DNA from: Mesodorylaimus sp. YZB2_4
Lineage: Eukaryota; Nematoda; Enoplea; Dorylaimida; Dorylaimidae
NCBI GenBank assembly: GCA_030248295.1
Contig: JASANH010000123.1
Location: forward strand, 124,001 to 188,000
Direction of reading: 5' to 3'
Length of the DNA stretch: 64,000 bases
The position numbers and the translations under genes are program-made. This document shows, piece after piece, positions 52,601 to 63,541 of the stretch. The notes beneath the pieces were generated by a model, which was not told where the DNA came from, did no database searches, and saw only the letters and a list, made by a program, of their open reading frames with translations. Position 1 is the stretch's first letter. Each line of letters starts with the position of its first letter.

Positions 52601-55600
52601 CGAATTCGGGAGGATTGTCATTCTCGTCCAAAACACGAACGAATACGACGGCCGTCGAGCACAAGTCGATTGTGAGGTTGACCAGGGCCAGGGGGGCTGA
52701 CGTGGACGACGAGCCCGTCACATCCGACACAAGACAAGCCGACACGTTTAGCTGGTATCCCGACGCCGCCTCGAAATCTAAGGGACCCGTGGTGGCCAGC
52801 TGACCAGTGACCGCGTCCACGCTGAACAGGAAGACGTCGTCGATTAATTTGTAACGGACCTGCTGAGTGGAGTGCGTGGCCAAGACTCGGCTGATATCTC
52901 GTGGCGTTTGATTCTCGGAGATCGTGGTCGAGTACTGGAGCTGCGTGAAACGCGGCAACTCGATCTCGGGCATCGGCGTGGTTGGCGGCAGGCCCACGTC
53001 CAAAACGTGGATGGTCACGATGGCGTTGTCCTGAAACGAGCAGTCACTGAAGATTCAGATTCCACCCCAACCAGATGGCGCCCCGTACTCACCCTCAACG
53101 ACGGCTGTCCGCGATCCCTGGCCAGAATAGACAGTCTGTAGGTATCGCTGTAGTTCCTCCTGGCCGGTGCCAAGGCGCGCACGTTGCCCGTGCTCCCATC
53201 GATACTAAACACACCGAAGCCATCGCCCTCCAACTCGTAGAACACTTCGTTGTTGGGTGCTGAAATATCCGCGTCATTGGCCTGAAATCCCAGAACGTCC
53301 TGTCCAATATTCAAAGTGGCACATTCCTCAAACTTACCTTCACTGTGCCCACAATGTAATTGGGCGTAATCGATGAACTATTCAAGTAAAATTCGTACCT
53401 CGATCGTTCGAAAATGGGCCGATTATCATTCGAATCTAATATCTGGATTGAAAGCGCGTCGCTAGCACGCGCCTAAACGAACCCCAAAAATTGCCTATCC
53501 TCTCTCAACACCCAGCAAAACCTTACCTGCCCGTTTATGCTCAATTGAATCCGCAATTCGTACAAACTGGCCGCTTCTGCGTCCAGCGGCTTGGCGACCA
53601 CCACGGACGTGCTGAAAGGCAGAACCAGTGAACAACGTAGGCTGGAAGGAGCAGCACACGTACCCGCTGACTGCAAACGTATTGTTGGCATTGCCCGATA
53701 CGATGGAGACCTGCTGATCGGGCGAGGGGGCCACGGTGACCTGAAACAGGGACCAGATGAGCACGGCGTGGTCGGGAGGGGAGGAGCCCACCGTAAGACT
53801 GTAGATGACTGAGCCGACTGGCAGTGACTCGCTGATGGCAACTACGTTCGGAAGGTTGGAGAATCTGGGCGCATTTTGGTCATCTCGAGCCACCCCGTCC
53901 ATCACGTGCACTTGGGCCATGCCCAGCGTGAACCTAGAACGAGCACAGTCCCATCATTGGACATTCAACATCTGAGATCCCTCACCTCTGCTTCGCCAAG
54001 TCCGGCACCTGGTCTCTGGCCTGGAAGATGATATTGTAGAGCGGATTAGCCTTGTCGGGCAATGGCTCCGTCAAACTCAACGTCCCGTCCTCGGATAGTC
54101 GAAAATAACGCGGCCCGGAGAGGGGCAGGAAACGAACAGAACCAGCCTGGTTGGCATCCGCATCTTCGGCCGTCAACTAAAAAGGAGAAAACGTGGTACA
54201 CAGAAAATGTATAGTAAAAACTGTTACCTACCTTGCCGAGAACACTTCCTATGGGCATAGTTCTATTGATTCTAAATTCGAAGAATCCCATTCCGTGGTC
54301 ACTCGGCTGATCGGAGACCATGACGGGGGCATTGTCGTTGTCATCGGCCACATTCACAATCAGACCCACAGTCGAGGCGGGAATGTCGAAATTGCCAACA
54401 TTGACTCGCGTTACCTTGAAAAAATGTTTTCTAAAATTGGGTCGGGCAAGTGTGCTTGTTGCCAGAGTGAAAATACATCATGGATCAACTTTTCCGACAA
54501 AGGCCACCATAATGCCGTAAAAAAGGCCCAAAATGCACAAGCCCTATATTTCGGAAACGCCAAAACTCGGTGTTTTCGCCGGGACAGGTCCACAAAACTA
54601 GGCCAGGAAATCACCAGTTTCCAGGGTAATTTCTAAGAGTTCCAAGAAGGGAAATGATTTTCCCAGTTTTCCCAGAAAAAGATTTGATTTTTCACATTGT
54701 TCCATGACTTAATATTAATTTCAGCGCATTATTTTTAGCATGATAAACACAAACAGAAAAGGCGGGTGATTCAAAAATTGGAATGTCAAAATGGAAAGGC
54801 CGCAATACGACGTTCCAATTTTTCTAACTAGATTTTCCTGATTTTGGTTCAAAAATTTCCATTTTCTTAAATTTTCCAGGCACTTCTCGAATTCCCTGAC
54901 TTTCCCAGCCTTGCATGAACCCAGATTTCTAATTTCAACTAAAAATCTTATGAGTTTACTAACCTGCACGAAAAATCTTGCCGATTTCTCGTGATCCACA
55001 TTCGATGAGTTGGCCACCGTAATCCATCCATTCGTTGCATTTATGGCGAACGTTCCACTCGTATCGTTCAGAAAATATTGATAATCGTTCGGGTTCGACT
55101 AAAATCAAACATTTTTCAAACAAACTTTCGTTTTCAACCTGAAAAATAATTCCAATATTTTCAAATTACAAATACACCGTACACAAATGATGCGCAGGTA
55201 CAAGACTGCTTATAGCAAAAAGCGACAATTCAAAATTTAGCTGACCGTTGAGAAGTCGAACATAGTTGCAGCTTGAAATACGCCGCTGCCGACGGGTGCA
55301 TTCTCGGAGATGGTGACATTGTGGACATACTGACTGCTCTGTCTCCTTTGTCGCTCGTCGTCGGGGGTCACCCTAATGACCACCCTGGCCCTGGCCGACA
55401 CCCTGAAAGACGGAGTGCATGTTGGACAGTCCGCCTACTTCTCGCCGAGCATACCCTGCGGGCGACGGTGTGACGGGCCCGGCGGTGAGCAGGAAGGCGC
55501 ACGAGTGGTCAGTGGCGGGCGACTCGTCCATGACCGACTGGAAATCGGGTGCAGTCCTCGCGAGCACCACCCGCGCGCTGCCATTCTTCCATTGTTGCAA

Positions 55601-58400
55601 GTAGATGTCGAACGTGCACTTGATCGGCTGGTCGGGGATGACGTCGATGCGCACACTGTCCTCACCCGCTGATTGCACATTGCTCAGTCCGACCTGAACG
55701 AGGAGTGCAGACAGTGAAGAGCACCCCCCCTGGTCACTCACCCATCCAATCGGATCGTCAGCAGAGGCAGAGTCGAGGATGGAGAAATTATAGACGGCCC
55801 GTTCGAAGGCCAGGCCATCGCCGCCCCTCTCCACCAGCACATTGACAGTGGCCACGGGGCACAGGCTGCCAGTGGTGTTCTCGGGCCGAGTCCTGGCCAG
55901 AGTGTTGACCTGCACGAGAGCGAGGTTAGGTCGAGACAAGGGGCACGGGGCAGGGGGGCACCTTGACAACGTAGCTGCTCCGGATGGTCGTGTCCAGCAA
56001 GTAGGGCTTGACCACGGTCAGCATTCCCGAGTAAGCACCCAGATAGAAGGGCTCGGCCTCCAGCGGGTTCACCAGCTCGTAGGTGAAATGACCGAACTCG
56101 CCCTGCAAGGCAACCATGTAGACCGGACGGACGCCCCCGTGGGCATGCAGGCGTAGGAGAGAGTGTACTATGTCTGCACAAAAACTGCGACTGGGGTGGG
56201 AAGTCTTGCCGCTGAAGCATCAACCCGACGGGCTGACAGGGCTGCAAGGCGTAAGGACTCACAGCTGCAGGCGGGTCCATCTGCCCCCACCAGTGCCCCT
56301 GCTCACCTCGTCAAAGTCGACGGCGGACATCCTGGCCACCAGCGTGCCGTAGGCCGCCCGCTCGGGGATCGACACGTTCACTGTACATTGCACGAACTCG
56401 GGCAACGCCTGATCACCGCTCGGGGATGCCAGCATGACGTGCACGATGGCCGAGGCGAAGTGCCAAGGACTGTCCACTTCCTCGGCCTAAGGAGTTACTG
56501 GCTGTCACGGGGAGTCGGTGGTCAACCAACACAGGCAGGACTCGGGGGCTAGGGAACACATACAACCACAATAACTTTTTACCCAGGCGGGAGTCGAACC
56601 CGCGCCTGAAAGTGTGAAAAACGGACGCCTTAACCACTAGGCCACGACCAGGGGTCGTTCCGCCTCGCCAGCCGCTTACCGTCCATGAAGTACACAATCC
56701 TCCCCAGGCCAAACACACACGACAAAGGACTAGTCGACGCTGCTCACCTTGATCATCAGATCCACCTCGCTGACGCTCAGGTTGGTCGGCAGAGGCTCGC
56801 TTAGACTCAGAGCGCCCGTGTCCGAGTCGATGCCAAAGTGCCCGGCGATCCAGCCATCTAAGACAACAGGCTGTCACACTCGGACTGGTCATCCCAGCCG
56901 GCCTACCTTGCTCCACAGAGTACCTGATCGACGAGTTCACCTCTGCATCTCCGTCGTGGGCGCGGATCGGGGTCAGCAGACGGACGGGGGTGCCCGCTGG
57001 GGCGCCCTGAAACACACGTTATGAGTGATGCAGGGCTCGAGGGACTGCTGACCCTACCTTGGCCACCCGACCACGATACGCCCTCGACTCGAAGACGGGC
57101 GGCAGGTCGTTGGTGTCGAGCACGTGCACAGTGAGCGTGGTCCAGTTGGTCCTGGGGGTGGCCGACGTGGTGCCGCCATTGTCCTGCAACCAGTCGCCCC
57201 GAATGACCCCCTGCTTGACTCCTGGTGGAGGTGTACCCAACATCCCTGGCGGTCGGCAGATCGATACCTCCCCCCCCCCCCGGCTGGGAAACGTCATCCT
57301 CTCGGGTCGATGTCCCCAGGGCATGTACAGTCGCCCGACTAACCCGTCTCTGGTGCGAGTTTTTGCCCAGAGACTTCGGTGTGGACGATCTCTTGTCGCC
57401 TGGGTGCCCAGTTTACAAAGGGACCGACTCACCGAAGCACTGATATTGAGCACGAATTGTCTGATGCCCGAGTCGTAGTCCAACGGCTTCATCAATCTGA
57501 GACGCACGACTCGGGGCAACTGCGACGAGGCCCACGAGTCGACCCCGCCGAGCTCCCTGGGCAGGCTCGCCGGACTGAGGGCGACGCCGCGCGACTGCTC
57601 CAACTCGAACGTGCCATTCTCGTTGCCACCCTGCAACCGCCCGCGTGACACCCTGGCAGACAAAGGGGCCCAGTCCACCCACCTGCAGGGAGTAGGTGAC
57701 CGTGTAGGCGGGCGAGGGGTCCCAGTCGACGGCCACCATCGTCGTCTCCACACTCGTCCCCGCCGCCGTGCCCTGCAACACACACTCGTAGTCCGTGCAC
57801 TGGCACACACCCTCCGCCACCCACCTCGCTCACGTTGACCATGTAGGGCAGGCTGTAGAACCAGGGCGCCAGTCGATTCACCGCCCTCACTCGCAGCACG
57901 GCCAGCGGGTACGGGGTGCCGTTGCACACCCCCTGCACCCGCAACGAGCTGCTGGTCGTCGCCGACGGGTAGGCGGGCTGAAACGGGCAAGGCTGACACC
58001 GCCTCCCTCACCCCCGCCAGAGTACTCACCAGGGCCAGCGAGCCATTGACCACGTACTCGAGCACACCCCGCCTCCCCCACCGGGCCTGGAACTTGTCCC
58101 TGTACACGTCGGCCAGGTCGCCACTGACCACCACACCGCTGATGACCGCATCGAGCGGCCGGTACTCGATGGAGAAGACTGGCCACCCTGAACCAACCAC
58201 CAGTCAGCACACGACCAGGCACCACAGCACACCCACCTGCACCCACTGACTCGTCCAACTCCACCACCGGCGATGCCTCGAACGTGCACACGCCTGCAAC
58301 AGCCAACATCGACCGGGCCCACCAACACCAGGCCGGACTTACCCTGACCACGGGCCGCATCGAACAGCACAGCTACGCAGACCAGCCTCCAACTGGCCAT
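40654..58400 (-). CDS. Giant transmembrane cadherin (CDH23/PCDH15 class) with mucin-like insert
   Basis: Reading from 58400, a short signal exon (58343-58400, MASWRLVCVAVLFDAARG) is followed by roughly 25-27 cadherin repeats. Calcium-binding linkers include VLDTNDLPPVF (57.1 kb), LDSNDNRPIF (53.4), LDENDNPPEF, VEDVNDNPPVF, LIDVNDNPPQF (48.5), LDVNDNPPRF (47.75), VDENDHTPVF (46.85), LDVNDNSPVF (44.2) and TDVNDNPPVF (41.95). The largest exon, 51522-53030, carries about five repeats. Exon 45045-46140 contains a Ser/Thr/Gly/Pro-rich block. After the last repeat comes a membrane-proximal domain with IFLSAIDKNKSISVDRDLFV, like the region before the membrane in PCDH15/CDH23 proteins. A helix (ALIVISGVVILLALLGVLFL, near 41.05 kb) and a cytoplasmic tail ending PAASASSRYDC follow. 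A role in microvillar or cell-cell adhesion is inferred. Not every junction was resolved. Confidence 0.85.
43177..44101. repeat. 925-bp cadherin intron with inserted AT-rich DNA
   Basis: The intron lies between a complete acceptor at 43177 and a donor at 44101. It holds a G tract near 43232-43248 and then about 800 bp of unique, mostly AT-rich sequence. GACCCCCCTCT followed closely by CGCTAG occurs at both ends of that insert (about 43260 and 44061), suggesting an insertion between short direct repeats. No coding capacity was found. Confidence 0.5.
48219..48418. repeat. Two direct copies of an ~85-bp hairpin repeat in a cadherin intron
   Basis: Copies at about 48219-48300 and 48334-48418 share GCAAGTCTTTCGACT, then GAAACATCAA and a palindromic partner, then AGCCAGG. 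Each can fold: in the second, TGAAACATCAA pairs with TTGATGTTTCA around a short GAGT loop. The period is about 114 bp. Confidence 0.85.
49014..49210 (-). repeat. Dispersed repeat, inverted copy of 4610-4870
   Basis: This copy sits in the 1687-bp cadherin intron (48820-50506). It shares ordered blocks with the 4.6-kb copy in reverse complement: GTGTTTGGCCTGTGGAGAAG, ATCAGTTGCCTTCGTTGGCC, the hairpin core GGCTGAAACCCGTCGGGTTC (49114-49144), and the CCGCGGTATC-TCTCCAATG end after a C tract at 49181. The remainder of the intron shows no recognisable gene. Confidence 0.75.
54416..54964. other. AT-rich cadherin intron with repeat piece shared with 1.7 kb
   Basis: About 54737-54797 matches 1715-1775: both have AGAAAAGGCG, then GTGA-TCAAAA-TTGGAAT and TCAAAATG in the same order. 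The rest is AT-rich and unrecognised. Confidence 0.5.
56581..56652 (-). repeat. tRNA-like SINE head in cadherin intron
   Basis: The minus strand reads TGGCCTAGTGGTTAAGGCGT, a near-perfect RNA polymerase III A box, and then GCGGGTTCGACTCCCGCCTG, a near-perfect B box, about 25 bp further on. The acceptor stem does not close and the anticodon region is a T-rich run, so a working tRNA is unlikely. It is the clearest of the tRNA-derived fragments here and shares the B-box context of the 703-768 copy. Confidence 0.65.
57240..57325. repeat. Hairpin repeat next to poly-C tract in cadherin intron
   Basis: A C tract (57270-57281) is followed by GGCTGGGAAACGTCATCCTC and TCGGGTCGATGTCCCCAGG. This is the reverse complement of the 48253-48291 hairpin with a few changes. 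It lies in an intron between exons that end and start near 57183 and 57430. Confidence 0.65.
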
Positions 58401-59247
58401 GGCAAATCCAGTGTCCTCCACTAAGACACACTCCTCGCCTCGCTCGGCCTGAATTTGTGAAAAGAAGGCGAGAAACTGGATAGGCTCGTCCTAAACGGGA
58501 ACACGCGTCCGGTTCCCCCCAAACTGTTTATGATGCGTTCAATGCCCCAAATAGCAACTCATTTTCTATTCCACTTTCAAAAATGCCTTGGTTCAGGTTT
58601 TTACACACCACCAACACGCTCAGCAGTTGCGCAAAAATGCATGAAAAGAAGACGAGTTGGTTTAAGAATGAACACAAAATACTATTCGCATCGATTTCGT
58701 TGCGGTCGCAAAACACGAGAATCTCCCCAAATAGAGACACTAGTTATCCAAATCAACCACACACGCCAGAAACGTATCCTGTCCGAATGAGGGGGGACTG
58801 GCCCCCTCGTCGAGGCAAACCGGTACCCGCCGCGCGATGGTTTGTCCTTTCTTAGAACCCGTGCTCGGATGGGTGCGCGTGTTCAAGGACACGAGTCGAC
58901 CTCGCCGCACGCCCCTCCCATCATCCAATTCCGAGACACAATCGAGTCGAAAAACAAAAATGAGCATGCTGGCACTCGACAACACTGCCATTATGGACTC
59001 TCGCCAGCAGAGCCGTCGGCGGCCTCTGATGCCTAGCAACAAATGATACCTAGCAGACATGAATCATGAATCGGGGCGCACTGATTATTGACCATTTTTA
59101 GAAACAGGTCCGCAAACACCTGAAAAGGTGGTCTGTCTTGTCTCATCGATCTGCACTGCGCCAGGGACAACATTGACAATAAATAGCAAGTCCTATAAGA
59201 CGCAAGCACAGCACTGAACACTAGGCTAGTCATCACGAACGCACGAT
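58401..59247. other. Intergenic region between cadherin promoter side and intersectin 3' end
   Basis: Both neighbours are on the minus strand, so this contains the intersectin 3' UTR and the cadherin 5' UTR and promoter. I find no repeat, RNA gene or convincing open frame. No minus-strand AATAAA for intersectin is obvious. Confidence 0.5.
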
Positions 59248-62200
59248 CTACGAGACGGGCTTGACGTAGTTGGCCGGGAACAGGCCCTGGCTGCCGTCGC
59301 CCGACTGCCCCTTCCACCAATTCTCGTCCACCTTCTCCACAACCACGATCTTCTCGCCCCGACTGAACGCCAGCTCGTCCTCCTGCTGCTTGACGTAGTC
59401 GAACAAGGCCTCCACCACCTCCCGCCCCTTCTCGCCCACCACTTGCACGTAATTGCCGGGGAACCAGCCAGTCCTCTTGCCCTCGCCCTCGCGCTCCACC
59501 TCGCCCTCCCACCACCCGGTCGGCGACTTGGCCCTGATCTTGACCAGGTCGCCCACCAACAGCGAGATCTGGTTGCTGTCCGTGGCCTGGTACTCGGCGA
59601 TGGCCTCGCCCACCTCCATCTCCGCCTCGGCCGCCTGCACTCGCACCACCGGGGCCTGCTCGCGAGCTTCCTCCTTCTGCACGTAGTTGGCCGGGAACAC
59701 GCCCTCCGCCTCGCCCAGTCGCCCCGTCCACCAGTCCTCGTTCTTCTCCGTCACCAATATCCGCTCCCCGGCCTCGAATCCCAAATCGCCCGGCTCGGAC
59801 GCCCCGAACGAGTAGACCGCCACGTACCACTCGCCCCTCTCCGCCGCCAGCGACGCCCGTTGCTCGCGCGTGGCCTGACTGGGAAATTCTTGACTCTCCG
59901 ACTTCCTCTTGAACGCCGGTCCCGTCGGCGCCTCGACGCCCCTCCTGTTGGCCGGCGGCTCGGGTGTCTCCGACTTCCTCCTCGCCGCGTCGACCGGTTT
60001 CACATACGACTTGGGGAACCAGCCGCTCGTGCCGGCCAACTCGCCCCGCCACCACATTTCCTGCTTCTCCAATATGCGAATCTGATCGCCCTTGTTGAAC
60101 GACAGGTGATTCTCGGTCTTGGCCTTCCAGGCGAACTGAGCTTGCACGAGTTCGCCCTCCCCCGACGCCTGGCCCCCCTCGACCCGCCTGCCGTCCACGT
60201 TGCTGCTCCGAGTCGAAGATCGGGCGTCGTCCTCACGCTCGAATGGCACTTCTTGAATTCGTTCCAATTTCTGCGACGGGGTCGACGGCTGCTCATTTCT
60301 CCGGGCCGCCGCCTCCTCGCTCGTCCCATCCGCCTCCATCGGCTCGGCGAACGCCTGAGGGAACCATCCGACCTTGGCGCCCACCTGGCCCGCCAGCCAC
60401 CCCTCGTCGCCGTGGTGATCCTTGAACACGATTATGGTATCGCCCGGCTGGAACGACAGCTCGTCCTCGTTCGTCCCGTTGAACTCGTACACCGCCCGAT
60501 ATCGAGCCGTGTTGGCTGGCGCGTGCCCGTTCGACGCCTTCCAAGCCTCGTCCTCGGCCCACGCGCCCGATCCTTCGGTGGCGGCCTGCGACACAGCCTC
60601 GCCCCAGGCGTTATCGTCGAACAAGGCCCCCTGCACTCCGTTCGAGGGCTGCGTGCTCGGCCAGGCGTCGTCGTCGGGCGCCCCTCGCGTCTGACGAACA
60701 CGGCCCAGCACGTCGTTCAATCGATTCACCAATTCCCGATATTCGCCCGCCTCCTGGCTCGCCACACGATTCAACTCATTCAAATTCTTTTCTCGCTCAT
60801 CCACAGTCGGTTGTTTTTGTTTCAATTCTTTTTCGATTTCCATCAAATTTTGTTTCAATGTTTCCAAATTGATTTCTCGATTATGAAAAGTATGCATAAC
60901 TTGTCGATACGATTCAACCACCGAATTCTCCCCGCCACCGCCGCCCGACATATTCCTTTGGCTGGCCAATTTCAATTTTTCATTTCCTAATTGCATGGAT
61001 TTAGTTTTCAATTCTTGCGCCATTCGTTTTCCGTTCTCGATGGCCACCAATTTCGTATCTCGATCTCGTTTCATCGATTCGATCGACGACGTCAACTCTA
61101 CGATCTTGTCTCGCATTTCCGTGATTTGACCATTCAAATCTTGAGACTTCTCATTCAATGCTTGCAATTGAAACGAAAGATTCTTTTGTTTTTGTTTAGC
61201 GTGACATAAATTTTCTTGATCGCGTTGTCGTTGATTGGTCAATTCGATCAATCGTTGTCGTTCCCAGTCCAATTGACGTTGTCGTTCCAATTCACGTCTG
61301 GCCGCTTCCCTCTGCTCCATCATTTTCTTATATTCTTCTTCTTGTTTCAATTGTTCTTCCCTTTGCTTGGCTTGTAATTTTTCCATTTCCAATTGTCGCC
61401 GTCTCTCCATTTCCAACCTTTCTCGTTCGCGTCGTTCGAGTTCTTCCCTCTCCTTTCGCTCTCGTTCTTCGCGCTCTCTACGTTCCTGTTCTTGCAACAA
61501 TTGTCGACGTCGTTCCAATTCGGCTTGTCCTTTTTCGAAATTTTGTCGCCTTTTATCCTCGAACGACACAGCCGATTTGCCACTTTTCGATAAATCGCCA
61601 TCATCGTTGGTCGGAGCGGGCTCATCATTTCCTGCAAGGCAAAGCAGATTACACGAGGGGGCAGTGATAACACGGTCCCCGCCCCCGACTATACAGTCCC
61701 CAGCCTGTGATTCACGCGCGCGTGCCGTCCTTTCACCAACTTATTCGATGAGCCGGGACTGGAATTCGGGTGTTATTTAGGAATAATACATCGTCTTCGA
61801 GCTCGTTCCCTGGCCGCACTGGGCAAAACGTTAACGATTTATCAATAATTCGAGCGTGAAAACGAACGAAAAGCAGCTCGGGCTCGTCCAGCCGACCTAG
61901 CCAGCTGAGCGTACTTGACGCTGAACAGGGGGGAAGGGTGGCAAAAATCAATGCCATATACGCTCGTAACCCGATCCCCATCCTGGTGCAAAACAGGCCC
62001 CGGGCATAGGCTACTCGATCCCGCCTCTCCTACTCACCGAAGCTCAGAGTTCGCTGACGATGCAAATGTTGCAAGTGGGGCGGCACGAGTTCGACGGGCA
62101 ACGTGGCGGGCATGGCGGCCCCCAGTTTGACCATGTCCATCAAATGCATGGCGATACAGAATTCCTCCACCTGAAACAAGGTACACGTCACATTCGGGGG

Positions 62201-62925
62201 GGGGGGGGGGCGCAAACACACAGAGTCCAACTCACCGTCAATCGCCCATCTTTGTCCAAATCGGAAAAGTTCCAAATTTGTGCCAATATAGGATTAGGTA
62301 AACCGGATTGAGTGAAAATATTCCTAGCGTGCGTTCCGGCCAAGAATCCCGTTTTTCCCTTATCGATGGCATTGAATTGTTGGCTATACTTTAATTTGTT
62401 GGCTTGGTTCATAGACCAGTCCACTTTGCCCCCGCCCGTTCGAGGTACCGTCAGCGGCGAGGGCGCGCCCCCCGCGGGCGCTGGTTGGGGTCCCGCCGGG
62501 GGGACACCTGCGGGGGGCACCATGCCCATCATAACAGGCTGCGGGCCCCACGCGCTGGCGGCCGCGGGCGGTGGCGCGTTGCTGACGAAACCGACCGTGC
62601 CAAACACGCTCGCAACCGGCTCCGGATCCGATTTCAAACTGTCGGGCAGTGTCGGCGGGATAGAAAAACCTTGCAATTTCTTCTGTATCAAATGCATGGC
62701 GATCGAAAATTCTCGTCGATCCATTTTCCCATCCTTGTTTAAATCGGCCAAATTCCATATTTGAGCTAATACGGCCGACGGCAGCCCAGATTGCAAGAAG
62801 AAACCGCGCGCTTGATCGCCCGTTATGAAACCATTGACTGGTTTCAATGTGTAAAATTGTTCGTCGTGTTTCGAACGCTCTTCGCCGCTTATTTTCCAAA
62901 TATTCGGCCCGCCGAGACTCCCCAT
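59248..62925 (-). CDS. Dap160: Intersectin/Dap160, short form: 2 EH, coiled coil, 5 SH3
   Basis: Three exons (62236-62925, 62038-62170 and 59248-61631) total exactly 1069 codons. EH1 is near residues 10-105 with the calcium loop DLNKDGKMDRREF. A Pro/Ala/Gly-rich linker leads to EH2 (DLDKDGRLTVEEF, split by intron 1). A long charged coiled coil follows (about 60.7-61.6 kb; runs of Glu/Arg such as QEQERREREERERKEREELE). Five SH3 domains come in series: VYEFNGTNEDELSF, AQFAWKAKTENHLSF, AVYSFGASEPGDLGF, AEYQATDSNQISLLV and ALFDYVKQQEDELAF, each ending in a WFPxxY- or LFPANYV-type motif. The protein ends directly after the fifth SH3, without the DH-PH-C2 module of long vertebrate intersectins, as in insect Dap160. 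It scaffolds dynamin and other endocytic proteins at synapses. A TTTGCTCAG acceptor-like site lies just upstream of the ATG. Confidence 0.96.
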
Positions 62926-63030
62926 TTTTCGTTAAACTGAGCAAATCGACGGGACGAAACGAGAAATCGAAATAGTCTATTTGAACGAATCGATCGTTTA
63001 ATCACCGGCACCAAAAAAATTTGAGGAAAA

Positions 63031-63541
63031 CTAATATTTCAAGCCGATAAGTTTATCCACCGAATCGTATTTCCAATCGTCTTTCTCCAATTCGCTCAAC
63101 TGCTGACGCAAATCGGTCAATCGCTGTTGATGCAAGTCTAAAGTCACATTCTGAATGAATCACCCATCCTTTTCCCCAGGAATCCAAAGAGAAGACACGA
63201 CCACAAATTCTGCTTCCTTATATTTGAGAACATTTAGTGTCTAACCCTCCCAAATGCAAAATAATCTTGCCACTCACCTTTCAAAGTATTAGAACGATGA
63301 AATTCGCAATCGCCTTGAATTTGAACCTTCAATAAAATAGCTTCGGTTTCGTCTGAAACAAAAAATTTCGGTCAGAAATAAAAGGCAGAAGAGTGCGGTC
63401 TTTTGGAAATCCTAGTTTAAGAGACAGAATCGATCCCAAACCGTGCACAGTTCACTGACCTTGCTCACCAGCGCGTTGAAGTGTTTCACCAGGCGAGCGA
63501 ATTATCGCTTTGACCAACGCGGCCGTGCGAGGATCCTCCAT
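63031..63541 (-). CDS. Small coiled-coil protein, 87 aa, unrecognised
   Basis: Three exons (63460-63541, 63278-63352 and 63031-63137) join in exact phase with GT-AG introns of 107 and 140 bp. The start MEDPRTAALVKAIIRSPGET is the first ATG in the frame. The middle and C-terminal parts are hydrophilic and helical (RLTDLRQQLSELEKDDWKYD), and the protein ends SVDKLIGLKY. There is no signal peptide, membrane segment or known motif, so it is probably a soluble helical subunit of a larger complex. I do not recognise the family. ATTAAA on the minus strand near 63000 could be its polyadenylation signal. The stop codon is only 105 bp upstream of the intersectin ATG on the same strand. Confidence 0.7.

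Noticed and set aside
56581-56652. Functional tRNA gene
   Set aside because: A and B boxes are good, but the acceptor stem does not pair and no credible anticodon loop exists.
59443-60990. 515-codon plus-strand frame opposite the intersectin SH3 region
   Set aside because: Its sequence is Arg/Leu/His-rich antisense of the SH3 and coiled-coil exon, with no domain of its own.
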